Origin: Cryptomeria japonica
Taxonomy: Eukaryota; Streptophyta; Pinopsida; Cupressales; Cupressaceae
Reading direction: 5' to 3'
Length of the DNA: 64,000 bases
NCBI RefSeq assembly: GCF_030272615.1
Contig: NC_081411.1
Coordinates: 182,612,977 to 182,676,976 of the forward strand
Shown: positions 18,001-28,877 of the stretch, piece after piece
Layout of the letters: the number at the start of each line of letters is the position of its first letter
Position numbering within the stretch: position 1 is the first letter of the stretch
Translations under genes and position numbers: made by a program
The notes under the pieces: model-generated
Told to the model about the DNA's origin: nothing
Databases searched by the model: none
Seen by the model: only the letters and a program-made list of their open reading frames with translations

Positions 18001-18139
18001 AAAAATGTTTCAATTTGCTTACTCAATTTTGTTTTGGGCTTGTTGGGTATCTCTTCATGTTGTCAACTTCTATTTTGTAATTCAAATATCTAGACAACAT
18101 CGATTTTCAAATTCACGTATCTATGATAGGGAAGTTAAA
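15091..18139. other. Intergenic AT-rich DNA, no gene recognised
   Basis: Contains a short direct repeat (ATTTAGATTATGTGAATCA, 15,292-15,329) and an 85-codon minus-strand open frame at 15,926-16,183 (LPPIWQVVLSKSRGHSRIYR inside) that I do not recognise and that could be a gene fragment. The rest shows only short chance frames. Confidence 0.45.
16236..16545. repeat. Degenerate tandem repeat, about four copies
   Basis: Units of roughly 75-105 bp share TTTTTCAAT, a TAATAA run, AATGCATATCTTTT and TTTGGTTATTTTT at about 16,250, 16,340, 16,430 and 16,515. Strongly diverged; boundaries approximate. Confidence 0.45.
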
Positions 18140-18325
18140 TATGGTCTCTGCTTGGCTTGTGTTCAAGGAATGAACATCCATCAAATCATAAAAGATATAG
18201 AAATTTTGTCAGATGTTGTAGTTGCATTTGCCTAGTAGTAATGTATGCAAAATGCAAGAACCTAGACAAAGCCCGTGACTACAATGACTGTAGCTATGCA
18301 CAGAATGGATTTGTTGAAATGACAT
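18140..18325 (+). pseudogene. PPR protein fragment (PLS type), frameshifted
   Basis: Reading gives CLACVQGMNIHQIIKDIEI and SDVVVAFA, then after a frame change at about 18,235 VVMYAKCKNLDKA and YAQNGFVEM. These match the order in plant PLS-class pentatricopeptide proteins (GK.IH..I, ALV.MYAKCG.I..A, YAQNG). About 60 codons only, one frameshift, no start or organelle signal, so it is not functional. It ends 12 bases before the start of gypsy copy B, so the retroelement may have cut the PPR copy. Confidence 0.75.
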
Positions 18326-18337
18326 TTGTATACTTTG

Positions 18338-21300
18338 TGATTGGTGTGTGTGTAAGCCTATCTCCCCTTGTGTATTTTGTTATTGTTGTGTTTGATTTTT
18401 GTCATTATATCCATACCATGGTGGGGTAGATCTACCATTTTCACATGTTTAGATGGCATGTAAAACCACCATTCAAGATTTGAGGCTTTGACATCAAAGT
18501 TAGCATTGGACTCTACCTACTCACTTTTCCTATCATTCTTTGAAATTTATTTTTATGATAGAAAATGTATAATTCAAGGACCTCGTGTCCTATGTCATGT
18601 AATTCTTATTATTCTATATTGGACCTTTTCTAAGTAGGAGTTATAATCTAATGTAAATGAGAATGAATAGTATATTGTACATGTCTTGGTGTTGGTAAGA
18701 AGAACAAGTAATCTTGCATCTCTCCTTCCATTTTAAATGTTGTATTACAGTTAAAATGATATCAGAATCTTATTTTGATTATAGAATAAATCTACAAGTT
18801 TTAGACTCATCTTTGTGTGTACTGTAGAAACCACATGTCATAATCCTAACTTCTAGTGTCATTATATGTCGTGCTGTGTCATTTTGAGTCTATTTGGGGT
18901 AATTCGACATGTCTTGTAAAGGTATGTAAATTTGTTAAAGTGTCATGATTTATTATAATTATAGGTTTTTATCTTAGGACAGGATTTCAGGATATTAGTG
19001 AGTTCATTACACATCTCCCCATATCTCCTCTTGTGTGCATTGATGACGTCTAGTGTCTAGGGGAGTCACTTTCCTTCCTTCTTACCTAAGTATTTTTGTC
19101 ATTTTTATATTCCTAAGTCTTTGTGGGAACCTCTATCCTAGTCCACTCCATCTATTGTTTCCTAGAGCTCAATCACTTATCTTTAGATTGCTCACTAACT
19201 AGGATGTTTGTGTATCAAAGAGGGCTATAGTGTACAAGGTGAATTACAAGGACATAAGCACCTATTAAGGACACTAGCACATCTAGAGGACTCAAAAATT
19301 CCTAGAGGAATTTAGCATGTTATTCTAGTGTCCTATTTGAGTTGCATAGTCTACTTATGGTGCTAATATAATAAATCTTTAGTAGAAAAAAAAATTGGGC
19401 TTCAAATGGACAAACCTTACATACATAAGTCATTTAATGTCTCCTATTGATTATAGGGAATATTTGAGGTGGTCCATTTACTTTGTCAATAAAAATTTAT
19501 GCTATTGATTGCATCAGTTTGTTTGTCTTGGTCCCTAGGAGGTTGATTTTCGCACCTAGGGACTAAGGAGATATTTGAGATCATCTAATGAGGTCTTGTA
19601 AATTCTTTGAAGTTTTCTAAGGGTAAAAAATTATTGTTTTTCAAATTAGGTGTCTCAAGCCTTCCTCTTTGGTTGGTTAGTGTTTTGAAATCAAAGTCTT
19701 CCACTTGTGCATCATTGAGTTGTGAGAATATGTTATATTTTCATATGTTGTCCTATTGAGCTTTTGATATTTTTTAATGTTTATCTTTGTAGTCTCAAAA
19801 TAATCATTACACTATTTCTTAGCAAATGTCTTTAGGGGTTCCTTGGTAGGGATTTACATCTACTATTATATCTCATGTTCATACACTAGGATCTCTTTTC
19901 TATATTTTCTTACTATGTTTACTATGTGTGGGGTGTGGTTGTTATGGTGAATCATATCTATGATTCTTAACCTTGTGATAACATGCCTTAGTATGGATTT
20001 TAGACATAATCATGTTTGCGCTAACCTTGATGTAACATTTGTGTAATTAAGGATACCTCCTAAGGGAAAAGGTAGATCTCTTGGTACTTGACAAAGTGCC
20101 CAACTTAATCATAATCTAGGTGAGAATCAAAGAGGTGGTAAAGCTGATGAGCTTAGAGCTCCTCAAGTTGTTAATCTCCTTTAGGAGATAAGATCCAGAT
20201 TAAGGCCTTCATAGGAGGTATCCTTTGATGAGTAATCCGACCCTTTTGATCAACACAATCAAGATGGTAGAGGATATCACAAGCATTATCAAAGCTATAG
20301 TTGTTCAAGAGTAAATCATTGAAGAGATTGAAAACATTCTTATTGCTTTGGTTTTTCAAGAGTAGGCCATTAAAGAGATTGATACTATCCTCATAGATGA
20401 GGTAGGATAGTGGTCATTGAAAACAAAATTCTTGTAGGGCACATGGAATATCTTCTTAGGGCCCATTCAACCACATTTGAGTGCTCATTTGGAGATTCCG
20501 AGTTAGAGAGTTGGTTGATAAAAAATGGATTGATGTTTTTCTATGTATCCCTATGGTAGTGATATTGGGATCATTATGCTATCATACATTTGAGGAGATT
20601 TTATTCCACTAGGTGGTATCAAGTGGACTAGAAGCTCCATCTTGGCATTACTTTGATATATTGAGAAATATACTGAGAGAGTTTTCAAGCATATTAACTC
20701 TTAGACTACTATAGGTATAGGCATACAAATGAGTTCCATGAGTTTCAATAGTTGGGCTTGATAGTGGATCAAAATTAGACCCATTTCTTTGAGCTTAAAA
20801 GATATGCGATTGTTGTTGAGAATGATGCCTTATTAGTTTTGTATTTAATGCAAGGCCTAAATTATTTGATCAATGGTGGTGTTTTTGTATTTGAGATCAA
20901 TAATTTGAAGTTCATGATAGAGAAGGTGATATTGATTAAGGATAAATTATCCTAAGGGTTTGGAGGTTAGACATAAATTTAGATTGGGAGTGCACCTACA
21001 TCAAGATCAGGTTCTCAAGGCTCTACGTCATCCCATAAAATCTTCTAGGGAACCTTCAATACCAAGTAGATTATAACATGGTAGATAAAATCCTAGAAAC
21101 ATGTCTTATAGGAGTGTATCCTTCAATAGAGATAGAGGTATTCTCAAGCTCCTTCTAGTAGGCAGGATTTAGATGGTTGTCATTTTAGATAAAATGGTAG
21201 ATAAAATCCTAGAAACATGTCTTATAGGAGTGTATCTTAGAGTGGTCAACATAGTTCAAGTAGAGACCTAGCTATCATCAATCACTTGGACATGGACATG

Positions 21301-22050
21301 GCCATGGTAGAGGACCAAGTTACACTTGTTCTCAATAGGGTCATATATATAGTTGTACATTTCCCTGAAAGGTCAGTTGTAGGGAGTAGTCAAAGACATG
21401 TTTTTTTAGAGCCTATAGTAGGAGATTTTAAGAGATCTAATAGGGAATTTTGGATGGTTCATAACCATAAATATGAGCATCAAGGGACCATGGTTGAATA
21501 TTAAGTGTGTTGAGTGGTATTCACACTTTCATTCTATTTGATTCGGTGCTACAAATTATTTTATTTTTCTATTCCTTGTGGAGAATTGTGGTGTTATGGT
21601 GGTTATAAAAGAATCATAGTTGGCAGGTGTAGCTAGTGCTAAGGTGGAAATAGACTCACTAGTTCATGGTTCTATGCTGGATTTGGGCACCCTCACCACT
21701 ACCATTGACCTACACATTCTACCTTAGGGTTCCTATAGGATCATCTTGGGTATCGATTGGTTTGAGGATAATTAAGCTTGTATTGACTATGAAATAATTC
21801 ATTTAAGTTTTTATAAAACTTTGGTGCTCAAGTAGAGATTTTAGGGGTTAAAGGACCGATATCTCTTTGTATGATTTCGGCTAAGAAGCTAAAGTAGATC
21901 ATATTATAGGATTGTTAGATGTTTTGCATCTCAATGAGTGACTTTGTTGAGGGTGAGTGTGAGATGGTAACTCTTGATAATTATCCTCCTTTTAGACTTT
22001 TTAGATGTGTATATTTTTTGTAGTTGGAGGAGTAGTTGGAGAAGGGACGC
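18338..22050 (+). mobile_element. Ty3/gypsy element copy B: 5' LTR/leader, gag, protease (broken)
   Basis: Starts TGATTGGTGTGTGTGTAAG as copy A does. From about 20,050 a decayed gag frame reads HTNEFHEF, LIVDQN, FFELKRYAIVVENDALLVLY and LNYLINGGVFVFE, the gag core of plant gypsy elements. From about 21,590 a protease-like frame reads HGSMLDLG, ILP, GSYRIILGIDWFEDN, and at 21,985 the start of RT (PPFRLFRCVYF..LEE.LEKGR). Many stops are present. The reading ends at 22,050 because the chromovirus inserted there; I could not recognise the rest of this RT after 31,046, so the 3' part is lost or too diverged. Confidence 0.75.
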
Positions 22051-24213
22051 TGGTGTAGGACCACCTAGTTGAGTCAAAAACTCCATTTTTGGGTATTTCA
22101 TGCTTATATGTTTTTAAAGTATCTGGTTAGGTTTTTTTTTTGTTTTAGGTTTTTTTAAGTCATTTGTAGTGGTTTTTATCTCATTTTGGGCTTGAGAGAT
22201 CAAATTTTGCGTTTTAGTCCTTGAGTTGACAATTTTTGGCCAAAATATCAAAAATGGCCAAAAAGGTCTCCTAATGGCTTCAAGAGAATTGAAACATGTT
22301 TTTTTAGTGTTTCTAAGAATGTATAAGTTTTTTAGGTAAGTTTATGAGGTTAGAGTGTGAAAAATGCATCTTGGAGCAAGAAAAGTTGTCATTTGGCTTA
22401 AGAAAGTTGTCAAAATTGTCATTTTCTTGCAAAATGTAATTATTGAAGCCTCTTGTCTATACAAGGGCATGGAAAAAAACTTGAGAAACTATATAAGGCC
22501 TCAATTTTCCTTATAAAGGGTTGGTGATTTTATTTACAAGTGGAACTTAATAGAAATCAAGAGTTTTTTGGCTTTTATGACTATTTTTCTTCCTTTTTGA
22601 GGGGCAGTCCGGACTGTAGCTGTACAATCCATATTGTACCTTCTTGGAAGTTGGGATGTTTATGTAAAAAATCTTCCTATGTAATTATTTCATTGTTTTT
22701 TCATTTGCAAGGAGTTTGTACAAAAATAATTGGAAACTAGGTATCTGTTGCCCTGCCAAGGGTTTGGGGTTGTAAAGTGTGTCAACTTGGTTGATCCAGG
22801 TCTGGGATCCCTCCAATGGATTCTACCAAGTTGATCCTTGTGTATATAATGTATATTACTTTCTTTTTGTGTCAGAAGAATGGTTTGAAGATGCATTTGG
22901 GTGTGAACTAGGCAAGTTGGAGCAACTAGGCTAGTTCATCTTTCAAAACTCAAGGTTGTCATCCAAAAGCAATTTGGAATGAGAAAATCAATGAGGTAGT
23001 GAAATGGAAGTTTGGAAAAAGAGTTGATCATCACCTTTTTTGGTTGGATTAATCTTGTTTTGTTAAACATTTCTATTTTTGTAGGCAAACAGTGTGCTCA
23101 CTATTTTTGTAATAGATAATTTGTACATGCTTGTTGGGATGCTTCTAAAAGCATTAACCATGCCTTGTATCTTGAAGGCAATGTAATAGGAGAAGTGAAA
23201 TTTTTTTAAAGACCTCATAGAGGTACTTCCATTTCCAAAACTCTTCATTCTTGTAGGGTCCAAAGGGAAAATGTTGCTGATTGGTAAAAGGTAGAGAAAA
23301 GGGGTAGTAATAGTGACAGTTTGTTGTTTTACCACTTGTTTGCTAAGTGTTTGACATATTTATTGTAGGGAAAAGGAAGGGGAAGGTTCTTAAGGATGTG
23401 GCAGAGGTTCCAAACTTGGGAGGAGGCTTGAAGTGTGTTGTGGGAGAGATTTCCAAACATTGCATGCTCTAAACCCTATAAAACCCTCCATTTATGCCAT
23501 TAAATGTGGACAGTCTGAAAACTACACTAACAGTGGGATAAACCCCAAAAATCCTTGAGCATACACTCCTACAACAATATACCTAACTTTATTTTTGGTT
23601 AAAAATTCCGTCGTTGACTGGAGGGAACAAAACTAGACCAATTAGGCCTCCACGGGCTAGTAGCCCTGCTGCATAACACACAACTTTGACAGTTTTTGGA
23701 AATTTCATGTACCCGGTAGAAGATGAAACTTGGTAACTCATGAAATGTGATGGAAACAGTCCAAGAAATCCATGAATTGTATTTTGGGACTTCTAGATAG
23801 TGTGCAGTCCCATTTGGGGTAGTTGAGCCTTATTAATGAGTTTGAGTAAGTTGAGGGTTATAGGTCTAAAATAAGAAGATGAGCATTCCATGAAGAACTT
23901 TATCTTGCTGCCCCTGCATTTCCATGTGGAAAACCCATAGTACACATTGAAACTAAAGGTTGAAGGCCCAAAGAGCCAAGCATGAGCTAGTATAGGTGGA
24001 AGGGTTAAGTACTTTGAGTAGATTTGGAGCATGGAAGTAAGCCATCACCAAAAAGGGAGTTTGCTAGGCAAGTAGACCATGGAATCCTTGGCATTACAAT
24101 AGCAAGATAGGTTGAGTAAACATACACATCAGATCCTACAAGGTTTTGGTTAATACATTGACCCTATTGAGCAAGTTAGCCTTGTGAGCACTTTCCTACC
24201 AAGCTCCCTATCA
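22051..24213 (+). repeat. 5' LTR of the chromovirus
   Basis: Aligns end to end with 28,878-31,041. The first 1.47 kb differs at many sites (about 20 in the first 230 bp), while the last 689 bp (23,525-24,213) is identical to 30,353-31,041. The downstream boundary is fixed by the primer-binding site. Confidence 0.92.
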
Positions 24214-24216
24214 TAG

Positions 24217-24229
24217 TGGTATCAGTGCC
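24217..24229 (+). other. Primer-binding site (initiator tRNA-Met type)
   Basis: TGGTATCAGTGCC three bases after the LTR end; the usual plant sequence complementary to tRNA-Met is TGGTATCAGAGCC, so one base differs. Confidence 0.8.
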
Positions 24230-24265
24230 AACAAAAGATTCAGGAGAAAGACACATTAGGAAAAC

Positions 24266-25340
24266 ATGGTGACTAATGCAGAATTCGCTAAGAAGGTAGA
24301 GGACCAAGAAGAGGAAAATAGAGCACTCAGAGAAAGAATAGATCAACTAGCAATGAAACTAGCTAAAGTAGAGGTCAAAACTAAAGAAGTCCCTGATAAG
24401 GTTGGAGATCAGGGTAGAATGACGGCAATAGAGGATGAAGTCCCCATGCCCGACCCTCTCATTGAGCAAGAACCATTCTTGAAAGCCTTGAGAGCTATGA
24501 GTGGTAAGACCTTAGAAGGAGTGGCTCTTTTCAGTGGGAAGATGGATCCAAATGCTCTAATAGAGTGGATTGAAGGGTTAGAAAACCATTTTGAGTGTGA
24601 TGGAGTGACTAAAGCACAAAAGGTCAAGGTGGAAAAATCAAGGCTGAGAGGGGCAGTCTTAACATGGTCGAAATTCATCCAAGAGGAAAGGGTGAAAGTA
24701 GGCAAGCAAGCACTAGCCACCTGGAAGGAAATGGTAGCCAAAATCAAAGAGACCTACCTTCCTAAAGACTATGAGATACAACTTCACAAGAAAATACAAA
24801 ACTTGAGACAGAAAGACCTAGATGTCAGTAGCTACACTAAAGAGTTTCAGAAACTATGCATGAGATCCAGAGTAGTGGAGGATGAGATTATCAAAGTGGC
24901 AAGGTATTTGAATGGGTTAAGATGGAACATCCAGGAAGAGATGAGCTTTTTATGCCCACAAACCGTACACAAGTGCTACCAATTGGAACTTAAGGTGGAA
25001 GAGAAAGGTAGGAGAAAGCAAGAACAAAATAATAGAGGCTGAGGTAGGGGAAGAGATGGTAGAGTCCATAGGGGCAGTTTTGGGGGAAGAAGCATAGATC
25101 AACGATCCCAGGCAGAATCTAAACTTCTAGAGAAAAGTGGGGATTCTTAGAGAAAACCCAACTATAGGGGTAGGGGATCAAGAAACCCTAGTAGAGGTAG
25201 ATCTAATGGACCAGGGAAGAGGTCCTACTTCTCAACCATGAAACGCTACAACTGTCAAAAGTTAGGCCACCCTGCCTATAGATGCCTAGAGAAGCCTAGT
25301 TCATCCTATGAAGGTGAAAAGAGGGTAAATTATGTTTAGG
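24266..25340 (+). pseudogene. Chromovirus gag with degenerate zinc knuckle
   Basis: Begins ATGGTGACTAATGCAG after the primer-binding site. A coiled-coil-like N-terminus (EENRALRERIDQL) is followed by the gypsy gag core (FSGKMDPNALIEWIEGLENHF, LRGAVLTW, WKEMVAKIKETYLP, SYTKEFQKLC). Stops occur at 25,040 (TGA), about 25,148 (TAG) and about 25,337 (TAG). Between them lies an Arg/Gly-rich stretch and a zinc knuckle NCQKLGHPAYRC near 25,250; the first cysteine expected three residues earlier is arginine (CGC), so the CCHC motif is broken. It would have packaged element RNA. Confidence 0.88.
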
Positions 25341-25369
25341 AAGATGGATGTAATTCCAGAACTTCAGCA

Positions 25370-28300
25370 TTGAATCACCTAGCTTCAAAATATGGTGAGA
25401 GCTTGATGATCAAGAGAGTTTTAATGAAGAAGCCACATAGTACAGAGGCCTCACAAAGAAGAGCATTGTTCAAGATTAAGTGTAAAATCATGGGAAAGGT
25501 GTGTAAGGTGATCATAGATTCAGGATCCATAGATAACATCATATCAGAAGAAGCAGTAAGCAAATTGAAACTACCTAAGATACAACACAAGGAGCCATAT
25601 AAAGTCACCTGGTTGAATAAGGGACAACATGTGTTGGTAAATGAGCAAGCTTGCGTAGATTTCCGCATTGGGGGATATTTAGATAGGATCCTATGTGACA
25701 TCCTTCTTATGGATGCTTGCCACTTGCTATTGAGTAGACCATGGCAGTTTGATCGAAAAGTACAACATGATGGGGAAAGAAACTCCTATTCTTTTTAGAA
25801 AGATGAAGTAAGCTATTAGATTCAATCCCTCATTGAAGAAGGAGAGAGAAGAAATAAGGTGCCTATCATCTTATTAGTGAATGAGAAAGAGTTCATAAAG
25901 ACACTAGAAGAGGGTGAAGGAGTAGGATTTACACTCATAGTGAAGCCTAAGGAAGAAAAGGTAGACAAGAAAGTTGAGATACCATATGAAGTGAAGCAAG
26001 TCCTTGATAACTTCAAACAAATAATCAGTGATGGTACACCTGTAGCTTTACCACCTCCTAGAGCCATTAGCCATCAAATTGACTTTTTTCCTGGAGCCTC
26101 TTTGCCCAATAAGGCAGCTTACATGATGACCCCTGAACAAAACAAAGAGGTAGCAAGACAAATACAAGAACTCCTAGACCAAGGGTTGATTAGGAAGAGC
26201 ATTAGTCCTTGTGCAGTACCTACAGTGTTGGCACCTAAGAAAGGTGGAACATGGAGACTTTGTACAGATTCTAGAGCCATAAACAAAATCATCATCAGAT
26301 ATAGATTTCCCATACCCTGGATAGAGGATTTGATGGATTGTTTGGGGGGTGCATAGGATTTCAGCAAGATTGATTTGAAGAGTGGTTACCATCAGATAAG
26401 GATCAAAGAGGGGGATGAGTGGAAGACAGCTTTCAAAATGAATGAGGGTCTCTATGAATGGCTAGTCATGCCTTTTGGACTCTCTAATGCTCCTAGCACA
26501 TTTATGAGATTCATGAATGAAGTTTTACATGATTTCATTGACAAATTTGTTGTAGTGTATTTAGATGATATTCTTAGTTTCAGCAAGACTAAGGAAGAAC
26601 ACTTACAACATTTAGCTATTGTTTTGAAACAGTTATTAGATGAACAGCTAACCATAAATCTAGAAAAATGTGATTTCATGCAGAAAGAATTAGTCTATCT
26701 TGGCTTTGTTGTATTAGGAGGCAATCTGAAAATGGATCACTCAAAGGTTGCAGCAATAACCAGTTGGCCAACTCCTAAGATAGCCAGTGATGTTAGAAGC
26801 TTCCATGGTTTGGCTCAGTTTTATAGAAAATTCATTAGGGGATTCAGTGAGATTTGTGCTCCAATGTTGGACACCATCAAAGGGGGTGTCAAGGTAAAGT
26901 TTCAATGGACAAGTCTAGCAAATAAGGGGTTTGAATTACTGAAAACTAAATTAGCTACTCAACCAGTGCTCATTTTGCCTAGGTTTGATAAGCTTTTTAC
27001 TATTGAATGTGATGCTAGTAATATTGCTGTAGGAGCTATTTTAAGTCAAGAAAATAGACTAGTAGCATTCTTTAGTGAAAAATTAAATGATGCCAAGAAA
27101 AAGTACTCATCCTATGATTTAGAATTTTATGCATTGGTACAAGCACTTAGGAAATGGAGACACTATTTTCTTCCTAAAGAGTTTGTTGTATACACAGATA
27201 ATCAGGCACTCAGTTTCTTGAACTCATAGGATAAACTGAATCATAGGCATGTTAAATGGTTAGAATATTTACAAGCTTACACTTTTACTCTTAAGCATAA
27301 GAAGGGTCAATTGAATAAAGTAGCAGATGCTTTGAGTAGAAGATTGTTAACTATTCATGAGATTCAAGTTCAAAGTATTGGTATTGATAGTTTCAGGGAC
27401 ATGTATCCTACTGATAATGATTTTGCAGAAGCTTATAAAGTTTGTAAAGATTTTGAGAATAACTTCCATGGTGCCTATGCTGATTTCACTTTGCAGGATG
27501 GTTTTTTATTCAGGAGTGGACAGTTGTGTGTTCCACAGGGTTCTATGAGAGAGAACCTCATTCAAGAGAAGGACAATGGGTGCTTAAGTGGACATTTCGG
27601 TCTTAACAAGACCTTAGAACTGGTTAAAAGGTTCTATTATTGGCCTAAAATGCAATGAGACATCAGAAGGTATGTTGAGCAGTGCTTGGTATGCTAGAAA
27701 GAAAAAGGTAATTCCTCTAATGCTGGTTTATATCAGCCTCTTCCCATTCCACATAGGCCTTGGGATTGCATTAGCATGGATTTTGTAGTAGGACTACCTA
27801 GAACTCAAGAAGGATTTGATAGAATCTTTATAGTAGTTGATAGATTCAGTAAGATGGCTCACTTTATTCCTTGTAAAACAACTTATGATGCAAGTCATAT
27901 TTCCTATTTGTTTTTCAAAGAAGTTGTTAGAATTCATGGTTTTCCTACTAGCATTGTTTCAGATAGGGATGTGAAGTTTCTTGGTCATTTCTGGAAAACA
28001 TTGTGGAAGAGATTGGGCACTAATCTCTCTTTTGGTTCAGCTTATCACCCACAAACTGATGGCCAAATTGAATTTGTGAATAGGTCTCTTGGAAACATGC
28101 TTAGGTGCTTGATAAAGGACTATGGGCAGAGTTGGGATTAGCTCATTCATCAAGCAAAATATGCCTACAATGATAGTGTTAACCGGTCTACAGGTAAAAG
28201 TCCATTTGAAGTTGTTTATGGTATGCATCCAACGGGTATAATGGATTTAAGGGATATCACTAGCTTGCAGCATAAGAGTGGGATATAAGATGACATGGCT

Positions 28301-28855
28301 CACTCCATGAAGGAGGTTCATGAGCAAGTGAGAAAAGCTCTCCAAGACACCTCTCAAAAAGTTAAGGCAAGAGTGGATGCTACAAAGAGAGATGTTAAGT
28401 TTTCCATAGGTGATTATGTGATGGTTCACTTGAATAAGGTAAGGCTACCAAAGGGAGTTCCAAGCAAGCTTCAGATGAGGAGGATAGGCCCTTGCAAGAT
28501 CTTGGCTAAGTATGGGTCTAATGCTTATAAAGTTGATTTGCCTACTAATGTTTCTTTGTCCCCCATTTTTAATGTTGCAGATCTGATTGCTTTCAAAGGG
28601 AAGCCACTTGAGGAGGTTCAAAGAGTTTCAGATGTTTCCAACACCTTTTTTGATCTATCTCTCCCTTCTCTTTCTTTTCCCCATGCTGAATAGGTTCTAG
28701 ACTCCAGAGTTCTCAAAAAGACAAGGAATCATACCTACATGGAGCATCTCATCAAGTGGAAAGATCAGCCTATCTCAGAAGCCACTTGGATACCTGAAGC
28801 TGACTTTCAAAAATTTGGCATTTCTTCTTCTTTTCTGCTTCAAGGAGTCACATGA
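25370..28855 (+). pseudogene. Chromovirus pol: protease, RT, RNase H, integrase, chromodomain
   Basis: Protease: VIIDSGSIDN with Asp near 25,517 and [61 protein letters not shown] and the catalytic YLDDIL near 26,558. RNase [44 protein letters not shown]. Integrase: zinc-binding part GHFGLNKTLELVKRFYYWPK..C..C, then DDE residues in [20 protein letters not shown] and [16 protein letters not shown]. Tail: WLEYLQAYTF is followed much later by a chromodomain, VLDSRVLKKTRN...IKWKDQPISEATWIPEADF (28,694-28,820), which in this group directs insertion to heterochromatin. Stops: 25,796, about 25,817, 26,354, 27,227, 27,656, about 27,692, 28,139, about 28,265 and 28,691; all in one frame. Confidence 0.92.
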
Positions 28856-28877
28856 CTTCTTTGTTTTTGGGGGAGTA

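Noticed and set aside
23793..24032. Identical 79-codon minus-strand frames in both chromovirus LTRs (also 30,621-30,860)
   Set aside because: Their identity comes from the identical LTR block; no protein family is recognisable.
24409..24747. Minus-strand frames over the chromovirus gag and pol (also 25,375-25,701, 26,119-26,367, 26,452-26,679)
   Set aside because: Shadows of the recognised plus-strand gag-pol domains.
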